Part shown: positions 21,587 through 29,758 of the stretch, one piece after another | Numbering within the stretch: the stretch's first letter is position 1 | How the letters are laid out: each line of letters begins with the position of its first letter | DNA from: Anaerolineae bacterium | GTDB taxonomy: Bacteria > Chloroflexota > Anaerolineae > Anaerolineales > UBA11579 | Direction: 5' to 3' | Length of the DNA: 33,794 nucleotides | NCBI GenBank assembly: GCA_004297445.1 | Contig: SCUK01000068.1 | Location: forward strand, 1-33,794 | Translations under genes and position numbers: made by a program | The notes under the pieces: generated by a model | Databases searched by the model: none | What the model saw: only the letters and a program-made list of their open reading frames with translations | Told to the model about the DNA's origin: nothing

Positions 21587-22254
21587 CCGGGGCGGCGTTT
21601 GTCCAGCCTTCGCTTAAGCAGTCTGACGTACTCGCTGCGCTGGTCGGCCATGTTGCGACGGCCGTTGTTACCCGGGTGCAGGCGCCGCTTCGCCAGCAAC
21701 TCAGGCAAGACGGCATGGCGCAGGCCGGCATCCTCTGCGTCCATCATCCAGCCCATAAACTCGGAAGCCACCAGCGATGTGTCGAATGGTCCAACCCGGT
21801 CAAACCCCCCGCGCCGCGCCAGCAGGCCGCTGGTGGAAGGACCACTCAGGATGCGATGGCGCGGGTCTAATTGAATTTCCGCATGGCGCGTGAACTGTTC
21901 CACCACACAGAAGACGATATCGATTTCCGGATGTTCGTCCAGATAGGCAACCTGTTTCTCTAGTTTCTCCGGCATCCACAGGTCGTCGGCATCCAGAAGG
22001 GCGATGTACTCGCCGCCGGCAACTGCCAGCGCGGCATTGCGCGCCACCGAGACTCCCAGGTGTTCCTGTTCCAGCAGGTGTACTTTCTTGCCATACCCTC
22101 GGACGATTTCAGCCGTGTTGTCCGTCGAGCCATCATCCACAACGATGACTTCTCTTGGCGGCAAAGTTTGGCTCAAAGCGCTCTCAAGCGTCTCTTCAAT
22201 AAAGGCCTCGGCATTGAATGCCGGGATGATGACGCTGACAGACGGATGCGGCAT
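21583..22254 (-). CDS. Family 2 glycosyltransferase
   Basis: The 223-residue protein has the GT-A fold: VSVIIPAFNAEAFIEETLES, EVIVVDDGSTDNTAEIV with the DDGS nucleotide-sugar motif, and ALLDADDLWMPEKLE with the metal-binding DAD and DD residues. It is the last gene of the PqqD operon and probably adds a sugar to a lipid-linked or peptide acceptor at the cytoplasmic face. It is short for the family, and no TM helix follows the catalytic part. The ATG at 22254 with GGAG eight bases upstream is preferred; an ATG at 22272 would overlap the sulfotransferase stop. Confidence 0.88.
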   Translation of the reverse strand: MPHPSVSVIIPAFNAEAFIEETLESALSQTLPPREVIVVDDGSTDNTAEIVRGYGKKVHLLEQEHLGVSVARNAALAVAGGEYIALLDADDLWMPEKLEKQVAYLDEHPEIDIVFCVVEQFTRHAEIQLDPRHRILSGPSTSGLLARRGGFDRVGPFDTSLVASEFMGWMMDAEDAGLRHAVLPELLAKRRLHPGNNGRRNMADQRSEYVRLLKRRLDKRRPG

Positions 22255-22259
22255 GCGGG

Positions 22260-23168
22260 TTACTCCAGCCATTCCTTCAGGTCACAATTAAGCATGTCCT
22301 GCAAGTCCAATGTGTCTGCCCGGCAGGCGGCCAGCACCTGCTGGCGTTCTGCAGGTGTGATTTCCGGTCGGTAGACGTTCCGCTGCCGCAGCGTATCGCG
22401 CAATTTCATGCGCAGCGACGCAGGCAGCACCCGTCGCATGGGGCGGGTGAGTGCATTGGAAACCAGAAGAAAATTCTCCAGTCGTCTGGATTTCACCACG
22501 CGCCGCACGTTGTAGCGAGCTTCCATGCTGGGTACGAACGTTGAATCCACTCCAAGGAACTGAAAGATTTCGTTGAACAGGCTCGCTGGACTTGCGCGCA
22601 GGACTTCGTAAAAAAGGATGAGAATCCTGTCTCGACCATATGTATCCAGAAACGGGCGCAACTGGCGGGCGTACTCGCCGCCATACGCATAACAAAGGGT
22701 TGGGTACCAGTGTTCTTCAATGCGGCGCGGCTCATCTTTCAGCGCGCGGTCAAAGGTGACTTCCGGCTCAAAGCCCATTTCTCGCAGCATCACATAATGT
22801 GAAAAAGCGCGCTCGGCCGGGTGGCGCAAAATGGCTATCAACATAGCATCCGGGACGTGAGCGTGCATCCTTGGCGCAACGAGGTCGCCGAACAGCAGAT
22901 AATTGGATGACCCTTCGCCGGCCAGCGCGCCTTGCGGTCGCATCGCAAACAAATCCAGATAGAACTCATCCGTTCGGGAAATATACGGCCACTCGGCCTC
23001 AAATTGCGGCCCGCCCCAGGTGGGTGGGTCGTAATGAATAAAGAAAGCGGGTTCTTTGGGTTCACAGGTGAATATACTTGGATGCTGTCCAATCGCATGA
23101 AAGGCAAATGTGCTGCCGGCCTTGGCGGCGCCAATTAGAAAGAAATCTGGCCAGCGGGATTGACTCAT
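22260..23168 (-). CDS. Sulfotransferase (PAPS-dependent)
   Basis: The 302-residue protein carries the PAPS 5'-phosphosulfate loop FLIGAAKAGSTFAFHAI (residues 10-26, with Lys16) and the 3'-phosphate region AILRHPAERAFSHYVM (Arg and Ser). EHWYP and YGRDRILILFYEVLRASPASLFNEIFQFLGV follow; this is the standard order for Sulfotransfer_1/3 enzymes. It would transfer sulfate to a sugar hydroxyl or another alcohol of the product made by this operon. The ATG at 23168 overlaps the GT4 stop (ATGA). Sulfation next to two glycosyltransferases suggests a sulfated glycan or glycopeptide. Confidence 0.9.
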   Translation of the reverse strand: MSQSRWPDFFLIGAAKAGSTFAFHAIGQHPSIFTCEPKEPAFFIHYDPPTWGGPQFEAEWPYISRTDEFYLDLFAMRPQGALAGEGSSNYLLFGDLVAPRMHAHVPDAMLIAILRHPAERAFSHYVMLREMGFEPEVTFDRALKDEPRRIEEHWYPTLCYAYGGEYARQLRPFLDTYGRDRILILFYEVLRASPASLFNEIFQFLGVDSTFVPSMEARYNVRRVVKSRRLENFLLVSNALTRPMRRVLPASLRMKLRDTLRQRNVYRPEITPAERQQVLAACRADTLDLQDMLNCDLKEWLE

Positions 23169-24298
23169 GAGGACTCGCCAACCTTCTGGCTACTGCTCAT
23201 TGCATTGCGGTATAGCGTTTCGTATTCGTTCACCATACGGCCATGGTCGAATTCCTCGCGGGCGCGCTGCCGCCCGGCTTCGCCCATCGCATGGGCTTTC
23301 TCGGGGTTTTCAAGCAGTTGATTCATGGCTTCGGCCAGGGCTTCCGGGTTTTCTTTTGGTACCAGCAAACCCGTTTCGCCGGCCAGCACGATCTCTGGAA
23401 GGCCGCCGACCTCGCTGGCAATCACCGGTCTGCCGGCCTGCATGGCTTCCAGCGCCACCAGGCCAAACGGCTCCTCCCAGCGCGAAGGCACCAGCACAGC
23501 CGTCGCCCGTTCCAGCAGTGTGAGAATCTGCTCCGGCAACACCCGCCCCAGAAACTCAACCGTGGTGTCAAGGACAAGAGTTTGTGCCTGTTTCTTGAGG
23601 ACTTCGGCTTCAATGCCCTCGCCGGCAACAAGCAATCGGGCTGCCGGGTGGCGTTTCCTTAATCGCGCAAATGCATCCAGGGCTACATCAAAGCCCTTGT
23701 CCCGCACCAGCCGACCCAACGCCAGAAAGACAGGCGGATTGAACGGCAGCGGCCCGGGTACAAAAGTTGCCGGGAGTTCCGGCTTTGCATTGTGAATGCG
23801 TTTTGCCCTGTCTGCAATTTCCGGAGCGATGGCAAGGATATCTCGCAGGACGTGGTCAGAGACTGCGGTCACGCCCTGCATCTGGTCCAGCATCTCGCGT
23901 ACCAGTTTGCGAGTTCCCGTTTCCATGATGCGCCCATAGTGTGCCGTGGCAATCGATGGTGTCTTGCGGCCAATTCCGGAACGCAGAAAATAAAAACTGC
24001 ATGGCAGGCAGTTGACGTGAATCAGGTCCGGCTGGAAATCGGCGTGCACCCGCTGAATCCGGGTGACGATTTCCTTAATCTCGCGCAGGTCGCTGTTTTG
24101 AATTGCCTGTAGCAGTCGAAAGCGGTGAACCGGAACTCCTTCATAGTCCATCACGTCCGGTCTGCGGTAGCCATCATGGTTTGAGAAGACCAGGAACTCA
24201 AACCCGCGTGGTTGCAGCGCGCGCATCAGGTCTCGGCTCCAGATCTCCACACCGCCCACAGAAGGCAGGTAAAACTCACTCCACAGAATCACGCGCAC
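23165..24298 (-). CDS. Family 4 glycosyltransferase
   Basis: The 377-residue GT-B protein has an N-terminal acceptor domain (SEFYLPSVGGVEIWSRDLMRAL, DLIHVNCLP) and a C-terminal nucleotide-sugar domain. The latter has FLALGRLVRDKGFDVALDAFARLRK, LLVAGEG and the E-x7-E motif PSRWEEPFGLVALEAMQAGRPVIASEVGGLPE. The sugar donor cannot be told; GDP-mannose is possible because a guanylyltransferase is encoded at 28338. The start is GTG at 24298, overlapping the HprK-like gene by ten bases, and the end overlaps the sulfotransferase ATG. It is the third gene of the PqqD operon. Confidence 0.92.
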   Translation of the reverse strand: MRVILWSEFYLPSVGGVEIWSRDLMRALQPRGFEFLVFSNHDGYRRPDVMDYEGVPVHRFRLLQAIQNSDLREIKEIVTRIQRVHADFQPDLIHVNCLPCSFYFLRSGIGRKTPSIATAHYGRIMETGTRKLVREMLDQMQGVTAVSDHVLRDILAIAPEIADRAKRIHNAKPELPATFVPGPLPFNPPVFLALGRLVRDKGFDVALDAFARLRKRHPAARLLVAGEGIEAEVLKKQAQTLVLDTTVEFLGRVLPEQILTLLERATAVLVPSRWEEPFGLVALEAMQAGRPVIASEVGGLPEIVLAGETGLLVPKENPEALAEAMNQLLENPEKAHAMGEAGRQRAREEFDHGRMVNEYETLYRNAMSSSQKVGESS

Positions 24299-25287
24299 TG
24301 CTGCAACGTCCTCTCAATCACGCGCGGAATCTGCTTGCGATTCGTCCCCAGGTGCAGGGTAAAGCACGGCAGCGATTCGGTCAGCGCTCGCATCCCTGCC
24401 AACAGTGCGTCCGCCTCACGGCTGAAGCGCAATTGCAGCAAGGTGCTTGGCGCAAGTGCTGTGAGCGCCAGCGCCGGGCGAATAGGCTCAGCCCAGGTAT
24501 CGACCTCGCGCGTCACGTTTGCCAGCAGGATGCAGCGCGCCTGCAACTCGATTGCCAGTTGCGCCTTGAACGCTCGGTCAAGAAAGAACAGGTGCTTTTC
24601 CCATTCGGGCTCCGTGAACGGGCTTCTGGCCGGCTCCAGAAAAGGAAGATGGGCCAGGCTGGCGTTTCCGACTTTTGCGCTGCAGTACAGGGTGTGCAGG
24701 CGGCCGTCGCTGCGCGCCAGGCAATAATCATCGGAAAGATAAAGCAGGGAAGAATCCAGGCAGGAGAGCGCCGTGCTGGACTTCCCGCGCCCGCCGCGCC
24801 CAACCACGACCGCCGCACCCAGCTCCGGTGTCCCAACCGCAGCGGCGTGGATGAACATCCATCCCTGTTCCTGCAGCCACCAATGCAGGATGGGGATGAA
24901 GGGCGAGCCACATTCGGGTTGCGGTAAGTTGGAGGATGCGCTCCAGAAATAACCTGTATCGGTGGTGAGATCCAGAAGATAAAACTGTTCGCCGGGCGCG
25001 GCCGAAAACGCGCTGATTTGCTCTCCATTCATCAACCAGGCCTGGTTACCGTCAAATGCCGGCAGTGGCGGTGGTGCAGACCCGCCTATACTGGCGCTGT
25101 CCCATACATGGATGGTCAGGTCGGCCTTCCCCTCGGCGGGTTCAGCCAGATGGCCAAACGCCGCAAACAGTTTGGTTGCCAGCGCCTCGCTGGCAAACGC
25201 CAGCCGGATATGTTTGCCCGCCAACTTAAACTGGCGGTGACAGGGATAGGTGGCGGCCCGGGAACGGGCGAGCAGGTCGGAGGTCAT
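24289..25287 (-). CDS. HPr kinase-like (HprK-related) P-loop protein
   Basis: The 332-residue protein has a central P-loop GRGGRGKSS (about 163-171) preceded by MFIHAAAVG and followed by LLYLSDDYCLA, the Asp-Asp that binds metal and base in HPr kinase. This is the layout of HprK-related kinases that lie beside PqqD-like proteins, not of true HPr kinase: the N-terminal part (WDSASIGGSAPPPLPAFDG) is unlike HprK and no HPr protein is near. Paeninodin-type lasso clusters use such a kinase to phosphorylate a peptide Ser, and similar genes occur in exopolysaccharide loci. The substrate here is unknown. The ATG overlaps the PqqD stop (ATGA). Confidence 0.82.
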   Translation of the reverse strand: MTSDLLARSRAATYPCHRQFKLAGKHIRLAFASEALATKLFAAFGHLAEPAEGKADLTIHVWDSASIGGSAPPPLPAFDGNQAWLMNGEQISAFSAAPGEQFYLLDLTTDTGYFWSASSNLPQPECGSPFIPILHWWLQEQGWMFIHAAAVGTPELGAAVVVGRGGRGKSSTALSCLDSSLLYLSDDYCLARSDGRLHTLYCSAKVGNASLAHLPFLEPARSPFTEPEWEKHLFFLDRAFKAQLAIELQARCILLANVTREVDTWAEPIRPALALTALAPSTLLQLRFSREADALLAGMRALTESLPCFTLHLGTNRKQIPRVIERTLQQCA

Positions 25288-25724
25288 CCTTCGGCTTGGT
25301 CGGTCCTGGCTTTGGGCCAGCCTTCTTTTTCATCCACTTCATGGATCGGGTCGAGCAGCAGCAGGTCCTGCAAGTCTTCATACTTTACCAACATGGGTGG
25401 CGCATATTCTACAGTGGCACTCACTGGCTCGTGCGCCGCGCCGGGTTCTTCGTCAGTTTCACGGATTAAGGCTTCAGTTTTAAGATCGGCTAGGAATTTT
25501 TCCAGAGCAGACTTCACGTTTTCCAGCTCCTGCCCAAAGGCACCCCCCACTTTTTCGGCCAGCACCGGCAGCGTCGCGCCTTTTTCCAGCAATTGCCAAA
25601 CGACCCCCGCGCTGCCCCGCAGGCTGTAGTACACACCGGTATCCATGTGGATGACGATGGCCTCATCATCAAAGTTTTCAGAAACCACGGTGGGACGATT
25701 CGTGATGTATGTCGCGCTGCTCAT
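25284..25724 (-). CDS. PqqD-like (RRE) protein with leader-like C-terminal tail
   Basis: The 146-residue protein begins with a PqqD/RRE winged-helix domain (about 1-90): PTVVSENFDDEAIVIHMDTGVYYSLRGSAGVVWQLLEKGATLPVLAEKV and a helix of the LEKFLADLKTEALI type. RREs bind leader peptides for modifying enzymes. After an acidic linker, residues about 105-136 read YAPPMLVKYEDL, QDLLLLDPIHEVDEKEGWP, which recalls the Y-x-x-P-x-L leader motif recognised by such domains. The tail is not needed for an RRE and may be a substrate or an intramolecular regulator. GGAG stands six bases before the ATG, and the extended -10 promoter at 25754-25762 makes this the first gene of a five-gene operon. Confidence 0.85.
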   Translation of the reverse strand: MSSATYITNRPTVVSENFDDEAIVIHMDTGVYYSLRGSAGVVWQLLEKGATLPVLAEKVGGAFGQELENVKSALEKFLADLKTEALIRETDEEPGAAHEPVSATVEYAPPMLVKYEDLQDLLLLDPIHEVDEKEGWPKARTDQAEG

Positions 25725-25753
25725 TAATTCTCCAGAATCTGGGGGTGACGCGC

Positions 25754-25762
25754 ATTATAACA
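25754..25762 (-). promoter_or_regulatory. Extended -10 promoter of the PqqD operon
   Basis: On the reverse strand the sequence reads TGTTATAAT, a perfect TGnTATAAT. No -35 consensus is visible, as is usual for extended -10 promoters. The start near 25747 would give a leader of about 23 bases. Confidence 0.6.
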
Positions 25763-25834
25763 TGCGTGATTCTTGCGCCTGCGGCGCGCCACGTTCCGAT
25801 GGCCGCCTCGGTGGCTGTGATACGATTTCTGCTG

Positions 25835-26980
25835 ATGCAGCCGGATTTCCTCAATAACCCGCCAACCGCCTGGCCGTCCCCGGAGGACGAGTTTCTGCTC
25901 AAAGCCGCCCTGTTTCAAGGCGCGGCAGCGCAGCGCGCCCTCCAGGAGTGGGAGGCGCGCGTCGAGCTGGACAGGGTGGACTTTGGCGCTTTCCGCCTGC
26001 TGCCGTTGTTGCACCACAATCTCAAAAAGAATGGCATTGCCAGCCGGGATGCCGAGCGTTTGGCGGGCATCGCCCGGCGAGCCTGGGCAGAGAACCAGTT
26101 AATTCTCAACCGCGCCTCCAGGGCGCTGGCGGAACTGGCTCGCCTGGAGTTCCCGGTCCTGCTTCTCAAAGGCGTGCCGCTCATCGTGGAAGTCTATCGA
26201 GACACCGGCCTGCGAACGCTCGGCGATGTGGACATCCTCGTCCATCCCGCGGACGCTGCCGCCATTCTGGAGTGGCTTACAAAAAACGGCTGGCGCTACA
26301 AATTGGGAAGCCTGCCCGCCGACCCGCTCGCTTCCACCACCAGTCTAAATTTCATTTCTCCGGAAGGCCTGGACCTCGACCTGCACTGGGCAATCTTCTT
26401 TAATCGTCCTGAACCGCAAAACGACCTTCCGTTTTGGAAAGCGGCCACTCCTATGAACCTCAACGGTGTACCGGCGTTGGGCCCCGGCTGGGCAGACCTT
26501 TTCTTCATCGCCTGCACACAGGGCTTCCGCTGGGACCCGGTTCTGCCGTTGCGCTGGGTGGCGGATGCGTACTGGATGCTCACGCATCCGGACCGCGAGA
26601 TGGATTGGGGCCGCCTGGTCTGGCAGGCGCGGCGTCTGGAACAAGGGCTTTTGATGCGTACTGCATTGTCTTACCTGAAAACCTCGTTTGAATTACCGGT
26701 TCCCAGGGCAGTGATTAATCAACTTCAGCGCATTCGTCCAGGGGGCTACGAGCGTCTCGAACGGATTGTCTTTCTGCGCCGGCCACTGCCGTTGTTTGGT
26801 TTGTCGCTCGTCAAGTACCTGACGGAACGGCGGCTGCCTGTTTACGGCGGCGGTGGTCTCCTCGCATATTTGAGGTCGCTTTGGGGTGTCAGAAGTAACC
26901 TGCAACTGCTGCGTGAGGCGCTCAGTAGGGGGCTCACCCAGTTGCGGCGGGCGAAGGGCGGGCGTCCAACCTCTACTTGA
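25835..26980 (+). CDS. Nucleotidyltransferase-family protein (NTP_transf_5 type)
   Basis: The 381-residue protein has the pattern of the uncharacterised nucleotidyltransferase family found with lasso-peptide kinases and exopolysaccharide genes. It shows LLKGVPLIVEVYRDTGLRTLGDVDILVHPAD (about 110-140, G-D-V-D as metal site), GLDLDLHWAIFF (a third acidic position), and a helical C-terminal half ending in a basic tail. The reaction is unknown; transfer of a nucleotide to a peptide or protein is the family-level guess. It is divergent from the PqqD operon across 110 bases. The ATG at 25835 lacks a ribosome site; ATG at 25799 and GTG at 25811 are in-frame alternatives. Confidence 0.82.
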   Translation: MQPDFLNNPPTAWPSPEDEFLLKAALFQGAAAQRALQEWEARVELDRVDFGAFRLLPLLHHNLKKNGIASRDAERLAGIARRAWAENQLILNRASRALAELARLEFPVLLLKGVPLIVEVYRDTGLRTLGDVDILVHPADAAAILEWLTKNGWRYKLGSLPADPLASTTSLNFISPEGLDLDLHWAIFFNRPEPQNDLPFWKAATPMNLNGVPALGPGWADLFFIACTQGFRWDPVLPLRWVADAYWMLTHPDREMDWGRLVWQARRLEQGLLMRTALSYLKTSFELPVPRAVINQLQRIRPGGYERLERIVFLRRPLPLFGLSLVKYLTERRLPVYGGGGLLAYLRSLWGVRSNLQLLREALSRGLTQLRRAKGGRPTST

Positions 26981-27006
26981 CACGTATTTCCGGCCTGTGG
27001 TACGCT
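26977..27006 (+). promoter_or_regulatory. Promoter of dprA
   Basis: TTGACA (26977-26982, overlapping the upstream stop codon) and TACGCT (27001-27006) are spaced 18 bases apart. Confidence 0.5.
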
Positions 27007-27089
27007 ACCGCCCGCCTTGATGTGGGGTTGCTTCATTATATTAACAGCGTCCCGGCCCGGGTGGGTCTTTCGAACTGAAAGGAGCCAGT

Positions 27090-28228
27090 GTGTCGGACTC
27101 CGGTAGCTTGCCAGAACACGAACGGTTGTATTGGGTTGCCTTGAATCGGGTCAAGGGGATTGGTGCCGTTCGGTTTCGCACACTGTTAGAGTACTTTGGC
27201 AGTGCCCGCGCCGCCTGGGAAGCCCTCCGGCCATGTTGCGGGCCGCGGGGCTGTCCGAAGCCCTCACCGCCAGCCCGCTCAAACTGCGGGCCAGCGTAGA
27301 TCCGCATGACCTGTGGGCCGAACTGGAGAAGCACCAGGTCACGCTGCTCACCTGGGAGGACGCAGAGTATCCCTGCCGCCTGAAAGACATTGACCAGCCG
27401 CCGCCAGTGCTCTATCTCCGCGGCGGCCTGAATGTGAGCGACGATTGGGCGGTTGCCATTGTGGGTACCCGGCGCGTAACATCCTATGGCCGGCAGGTGG
27501 CCGAAGAACTGGCGACGTTTCTGGCGCAGAACGGCGTCACCGTTGTAAGTGGATTGGCGCGCGGAACGGATGCGGTGGCCCACGCCGCCGCGCTGAAAGC
27601 CGGCGGGCGCACATTCGCGGTGCTCGGCAGCGGCGTGGACCAGGTTTACCCGCCCGAGAATCGGGCGCTGGCGGCCGACATAGCCGCGCATGGCGCATTG
27701 TTGAGTGATTACCCACTGGGCACCAAACCGGAAGCGGTGAACTTCCCGCCCCGCAACCGCATCATCGCCGGCCTGTCTCTGGCCATAGTCGTTGTGGAAG
27801 CCGGAATAAAGAGCGGCGCGCTTATCACCGCTGAGTTTGCCAACGACCAGGGACGCGAAGTGTTTGCCGTACCCGGCAATATCTTTGCGCCACAGAGTCA
27901 GGGCGCCAATCATCTCCTGCGCCAGGGCGCCCAGCCGCTCACCCGGCCGGAAGACCTGCTGGACGCGCTGGACCTGACGCTCGCCACAGAGCGGCAGGCT
28001 GCCCGCACTGTCCTGCCCGCAGATGCCGTCGAGGCCAGCCTGTTTGCGTTGTTGGGCGCCGAGCCGCAGCATGTGGATGAACTGGGTTTGCAGGCCGGAT
28101 TGCCCATTGAAAAAGTGTCGGCTACGCTTGCGCTGATGGAATTAAAGGGCCTGGCGCGGCAGGTGGGTGGCATGCAATACGTTGCGGTTCGCGAGGCGCA
28201 AGCCCGGTACATGGTGGACGAAGACTGA
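27090..28228 (+). CDS. dprA: DNA-processing protein DprA, split by a frameshift near 27230
   Basis: DprA protects incoming single-stranded DNA and loads RecA in natural transformation. The GTG at 27090 (after AAAGGAGCC) opens the N-terminal helix-hairpin-helix part, VALNRVKGIGAVRFRTLLEYFGSARAAWEAL. At about 27230 this frame goes wrong, and the family sequence continues in the next frame from MLRAAGLSEALTASPLKL to the stop at 28228. The Rossmann domain is intact: VAIVGTRRVTSYGRQVAEEL, VVSGLARGTDAVAH, VLGSGVDQVYPPEN, FPPRNRIIAGLS, VVEAGIKSGALITAEFA, AVPGNI; a winged-helix end follows. A single base missing after CGG would explain it. No slippery site or homopolymer is present. It is either a true pseudogene or a sequence error; restart at ATG 27233 lacks a ribosome site. 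Confidence 0.88.
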
Positions 28229-28281
28229 ATTCTGTTGCGTTGAACAGTTCGGCAATTGCCCTTGCGCTTTTCCGCAATCCG

Positions 28282-28302
28282 AATTACTAATTACGAATTA
28301 CT
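28282..28302 (+). repeat. Three 7-nt tandem repeats (AATTACT/G)
   Basis: AATTACT AATTACG AATTACT lies between dprA and manC. It is a short heptamer tract of the kind often scattered in intergenic DNA; no role is evident. Confidence 0.5.
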
Positions 28303-28337
28303 CGACAGTTGGCCTTTACGAGCGGCCAGGGAAACAA

Positions 28338-29432
28338 ATGTTTGAAAACTACTTTGCAGTGATTATGGCAGGCGGGGGCGGCACACGGTTGTGGCCGCTT
28401 TCGCGGCGCGGCCGCCCTAAGCAGATGCTCGCTCTTGTCGGTGACAAGACCCTGATGCAGCTCTCGGTGGACCGGCTGGCGGGCCTCTTTCCGCCGGAAC
28501 GCATTTTCGTTTCCACCACCGCGGACCAGGTGGAGGAATTGCAGCGCCAGTGCCCGGAACTGCCGCACGAGAACTTCATCCTCGAACCGTATGGTCGCAA
28601 CAATGCCCCCGCGGTGGGTTTGGCCGCGCTCGCCTTGCGCCGCCGCCATCCACAGGCCGTCATGGCCATGTTGACCTCTGACCACTACATCGAGAATGAG
28701 TCTCTCTTTCTTGAGACCCTGCGAGCGGCTCATCAGGCTGCCGAAGAAGGCTTCCTGGTGACGCTGGGAATCACGCCCACCCATCCGGCTACCGGTTTCG
28801 GTTACATCGAGCAGGGCGCGGACCTTGGCGCGCGCGGCGGCCTGCCGGTGTTTGAAGCACGCTCCTTCAAGGAAAAACCGGATGCCGAAACGGCGCGCCG
28901 CTTCGTGACGGACCGTGACCACGTTTGGAATTCCGGCATGTTCATCTGGCAGGTCGAATGCCTGTTGGCGGAAATTCAAACTCAGATGCCGGGGCTGCAT
29001 GCTCAGCTCCAGGCGATCGATGCCGCATGGGGTTCAACCGATGCGCTGAAAGCCGCCTGGGACGCGATTCCGGCCCCAGAAGCCACTTCCATAGACTTTG
29101 GCATCATGGAAGGAGCCGGAAAAGTGGCGGTGATTCCCGCCAGCGACTTGGGCTGGAATGATGTAGGGTCTTGGAATGCGCTGTTTGACGTCATCCAGCC
29201 GGATGCCGCGGGCAACGTGGTGCATGCCAATGACCATATCGACATCGGGTCGCGCAATTCGCTGGTAATTGCCAACGGAAGTTCCAACCGCACCGTCGTA
29301 ACGATTGGCGTCTCAGACCTCGTTATTGTAGACACCGGCGATGTGTTGCTGGTGTGCCACCGGGACCAGGCACAGGACGTGCGCAAAGTAGTCGAGCTGC
29401 TCAAGCAGGCGGAACGAAACCAACTGTTGTAA
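28338..29432 (+). CDS. manC: Mannose-1-phosphate guanylyltransferase
   Basis: The 364-residue enzyme makes GDP-mannose from mannose-1-phosphate and GTP. Seen are the nucleotide-binding signature MAGGGGTRLWPLSRRGRPKQ (residues 9-28), EPYGRNNAPAVGLAA, the ADH/SDH-type catalytic segment MLTSDHYIENESLF, GYIEQGADL, the sugar-phosphate motif FKEKPD (about 180), WNSGMFIWQ and DFGIMEGAGKVAVIPASDLGWNDVGSWNAL. It lacks the phosphomannose isomerase domain of the long ManC form. The ATG at 28338 follows GGGAAA; an upstream in-frame start would lie in dprA. GDP-mannose may feed the glycosyltransferases at 21583-24298, which is inference from distance. Confidence 0.93.
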   Translation: MFENYFAVIMAGGGGTRLWPLSRRGRPKQMLALVGDKTLMQLSVDRLAGLFPPERIFVSTTADQVEELQRQCPELPHENFILEPYGRNNAPAVGLAALALRRRHPQAVMAMLTSDHYIENESLFLETLRAAHQAAEEGFLVTLGITPTHPATGFGYIEQGADLGARGGLPVFEARSFKEKPDAETARRFVTDRDHVWNSGMFIWQVECLLAEIQTQMPGLHAQLQAIDAAWGSTDALKAAWDAIPAPEATSIDFGIMEGAGKVAVIPASDLGWNDVGSWNALFDVIQPDAAGNVVHANDHIDIGSRNSLVIANGSSNRTVVTIGVSDLVIVDTGDVLLVCHRDQAQDVRKVVELLKQAERNQLL

Positions 29433-29450
29433 ACTCAAGTGTTTGTTAAT

Positions 29451-29482
29451 CAGCGTGGCCGCTGGCATCAGCCGCCACGCTG
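29451..29482 (+). promoter_or_regulatory. Hairpin between manC and the DUF5679 gene
   Basis: A 9-bp stem CAGCGTGGC/GCCACGCTG with a 14-base loop lies 41 bases before the ATG. No T tract follows, so it may stabilise or regulate the message rather than end it. Confidence 0.4.
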
Positions 29483-29522
29483 CTGAACAAAGCAGAGCAA
29501 CCAACCAAGTCGGAGGAACGAA

Positions 29523-29705
29523 ATGGAAGCATATTGCATGAAGTGCAAGACCAAGCGTGAAATGAAGGACGCCAAGGCTGAATTCACCGCCAAGGGCGCG
29601 CCCGCCACCCGCGGCATTTGCCCCGTGTGCGGCACCACCCTGTTCCGCATGGGGTCCACGCCCGCACACGCCGGCATGACCCCCCCGGCCAAGACCGGCG
29701 GCTAG
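29523..29705 (+). CDS. DUF5679 small zinc-ribbon protein, stand-alone copy
   Basis: The 60-residue protein reads MEAYCMKCKTKREM at the start and GICPVCGTTLFRMG in the middle, with Cys5, Cys8, Cys33 and Cys36 as a zinc ribbon. A flexible Pro/Ala tail follows. DUF5679 proteins have no assigned function. The ATG is preceded by CGGAGGAACGAA. The same domain, identical at most positions, is fused to the N-terminus of topoisomerase I starting at 29871, so this small gene is either its source or a duplicate of it. Its place just before topA suggests a role in DNA or RNA binding. Confidence 0.88.
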   Translation: MEAYCMKCKTKREMKDAKAEFTAKGAPATRGICPVCGTTLFRMGSTPAHAGMTPPAKTGG

Positions 29706-29758
29706 GTCGGCGGCGCCTGGCGTACCGAGGCCGTAACAATTGCGGCTGAATTTCGTTG

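Noticed and set aside
25762-25857. 31-codon Cys-containing frame (MRDSCACGAPRSDGRLGGCD...) as a RiPP precursor
   Set aside because: It lies between the divergent genes and is attractive by place, but has no ribosome site and overlaps the extended -10 promoter region and the nucleotidyltransferase start. Kept only as a weak idea.
21583-26980. Complete lasso-peptide cluster
   Set aside because: No asparagine-synthetase-like cyclase, no transglutaminase-like protease and no ABC exporter are encoded in the window.
27090-27299. Separate 69-residue gene before dprA
   Set aside because: Its first 50 residues are the normal N-terminal domain of DprA, and the remainder is out-of-frame sequence after the frameshift.
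27041-28072. 343-codon reverse frame opposite dprA
   Set aside because: It is a shadow of the intact Rossmann region of DprA and cannot explain the family match on the + strand.
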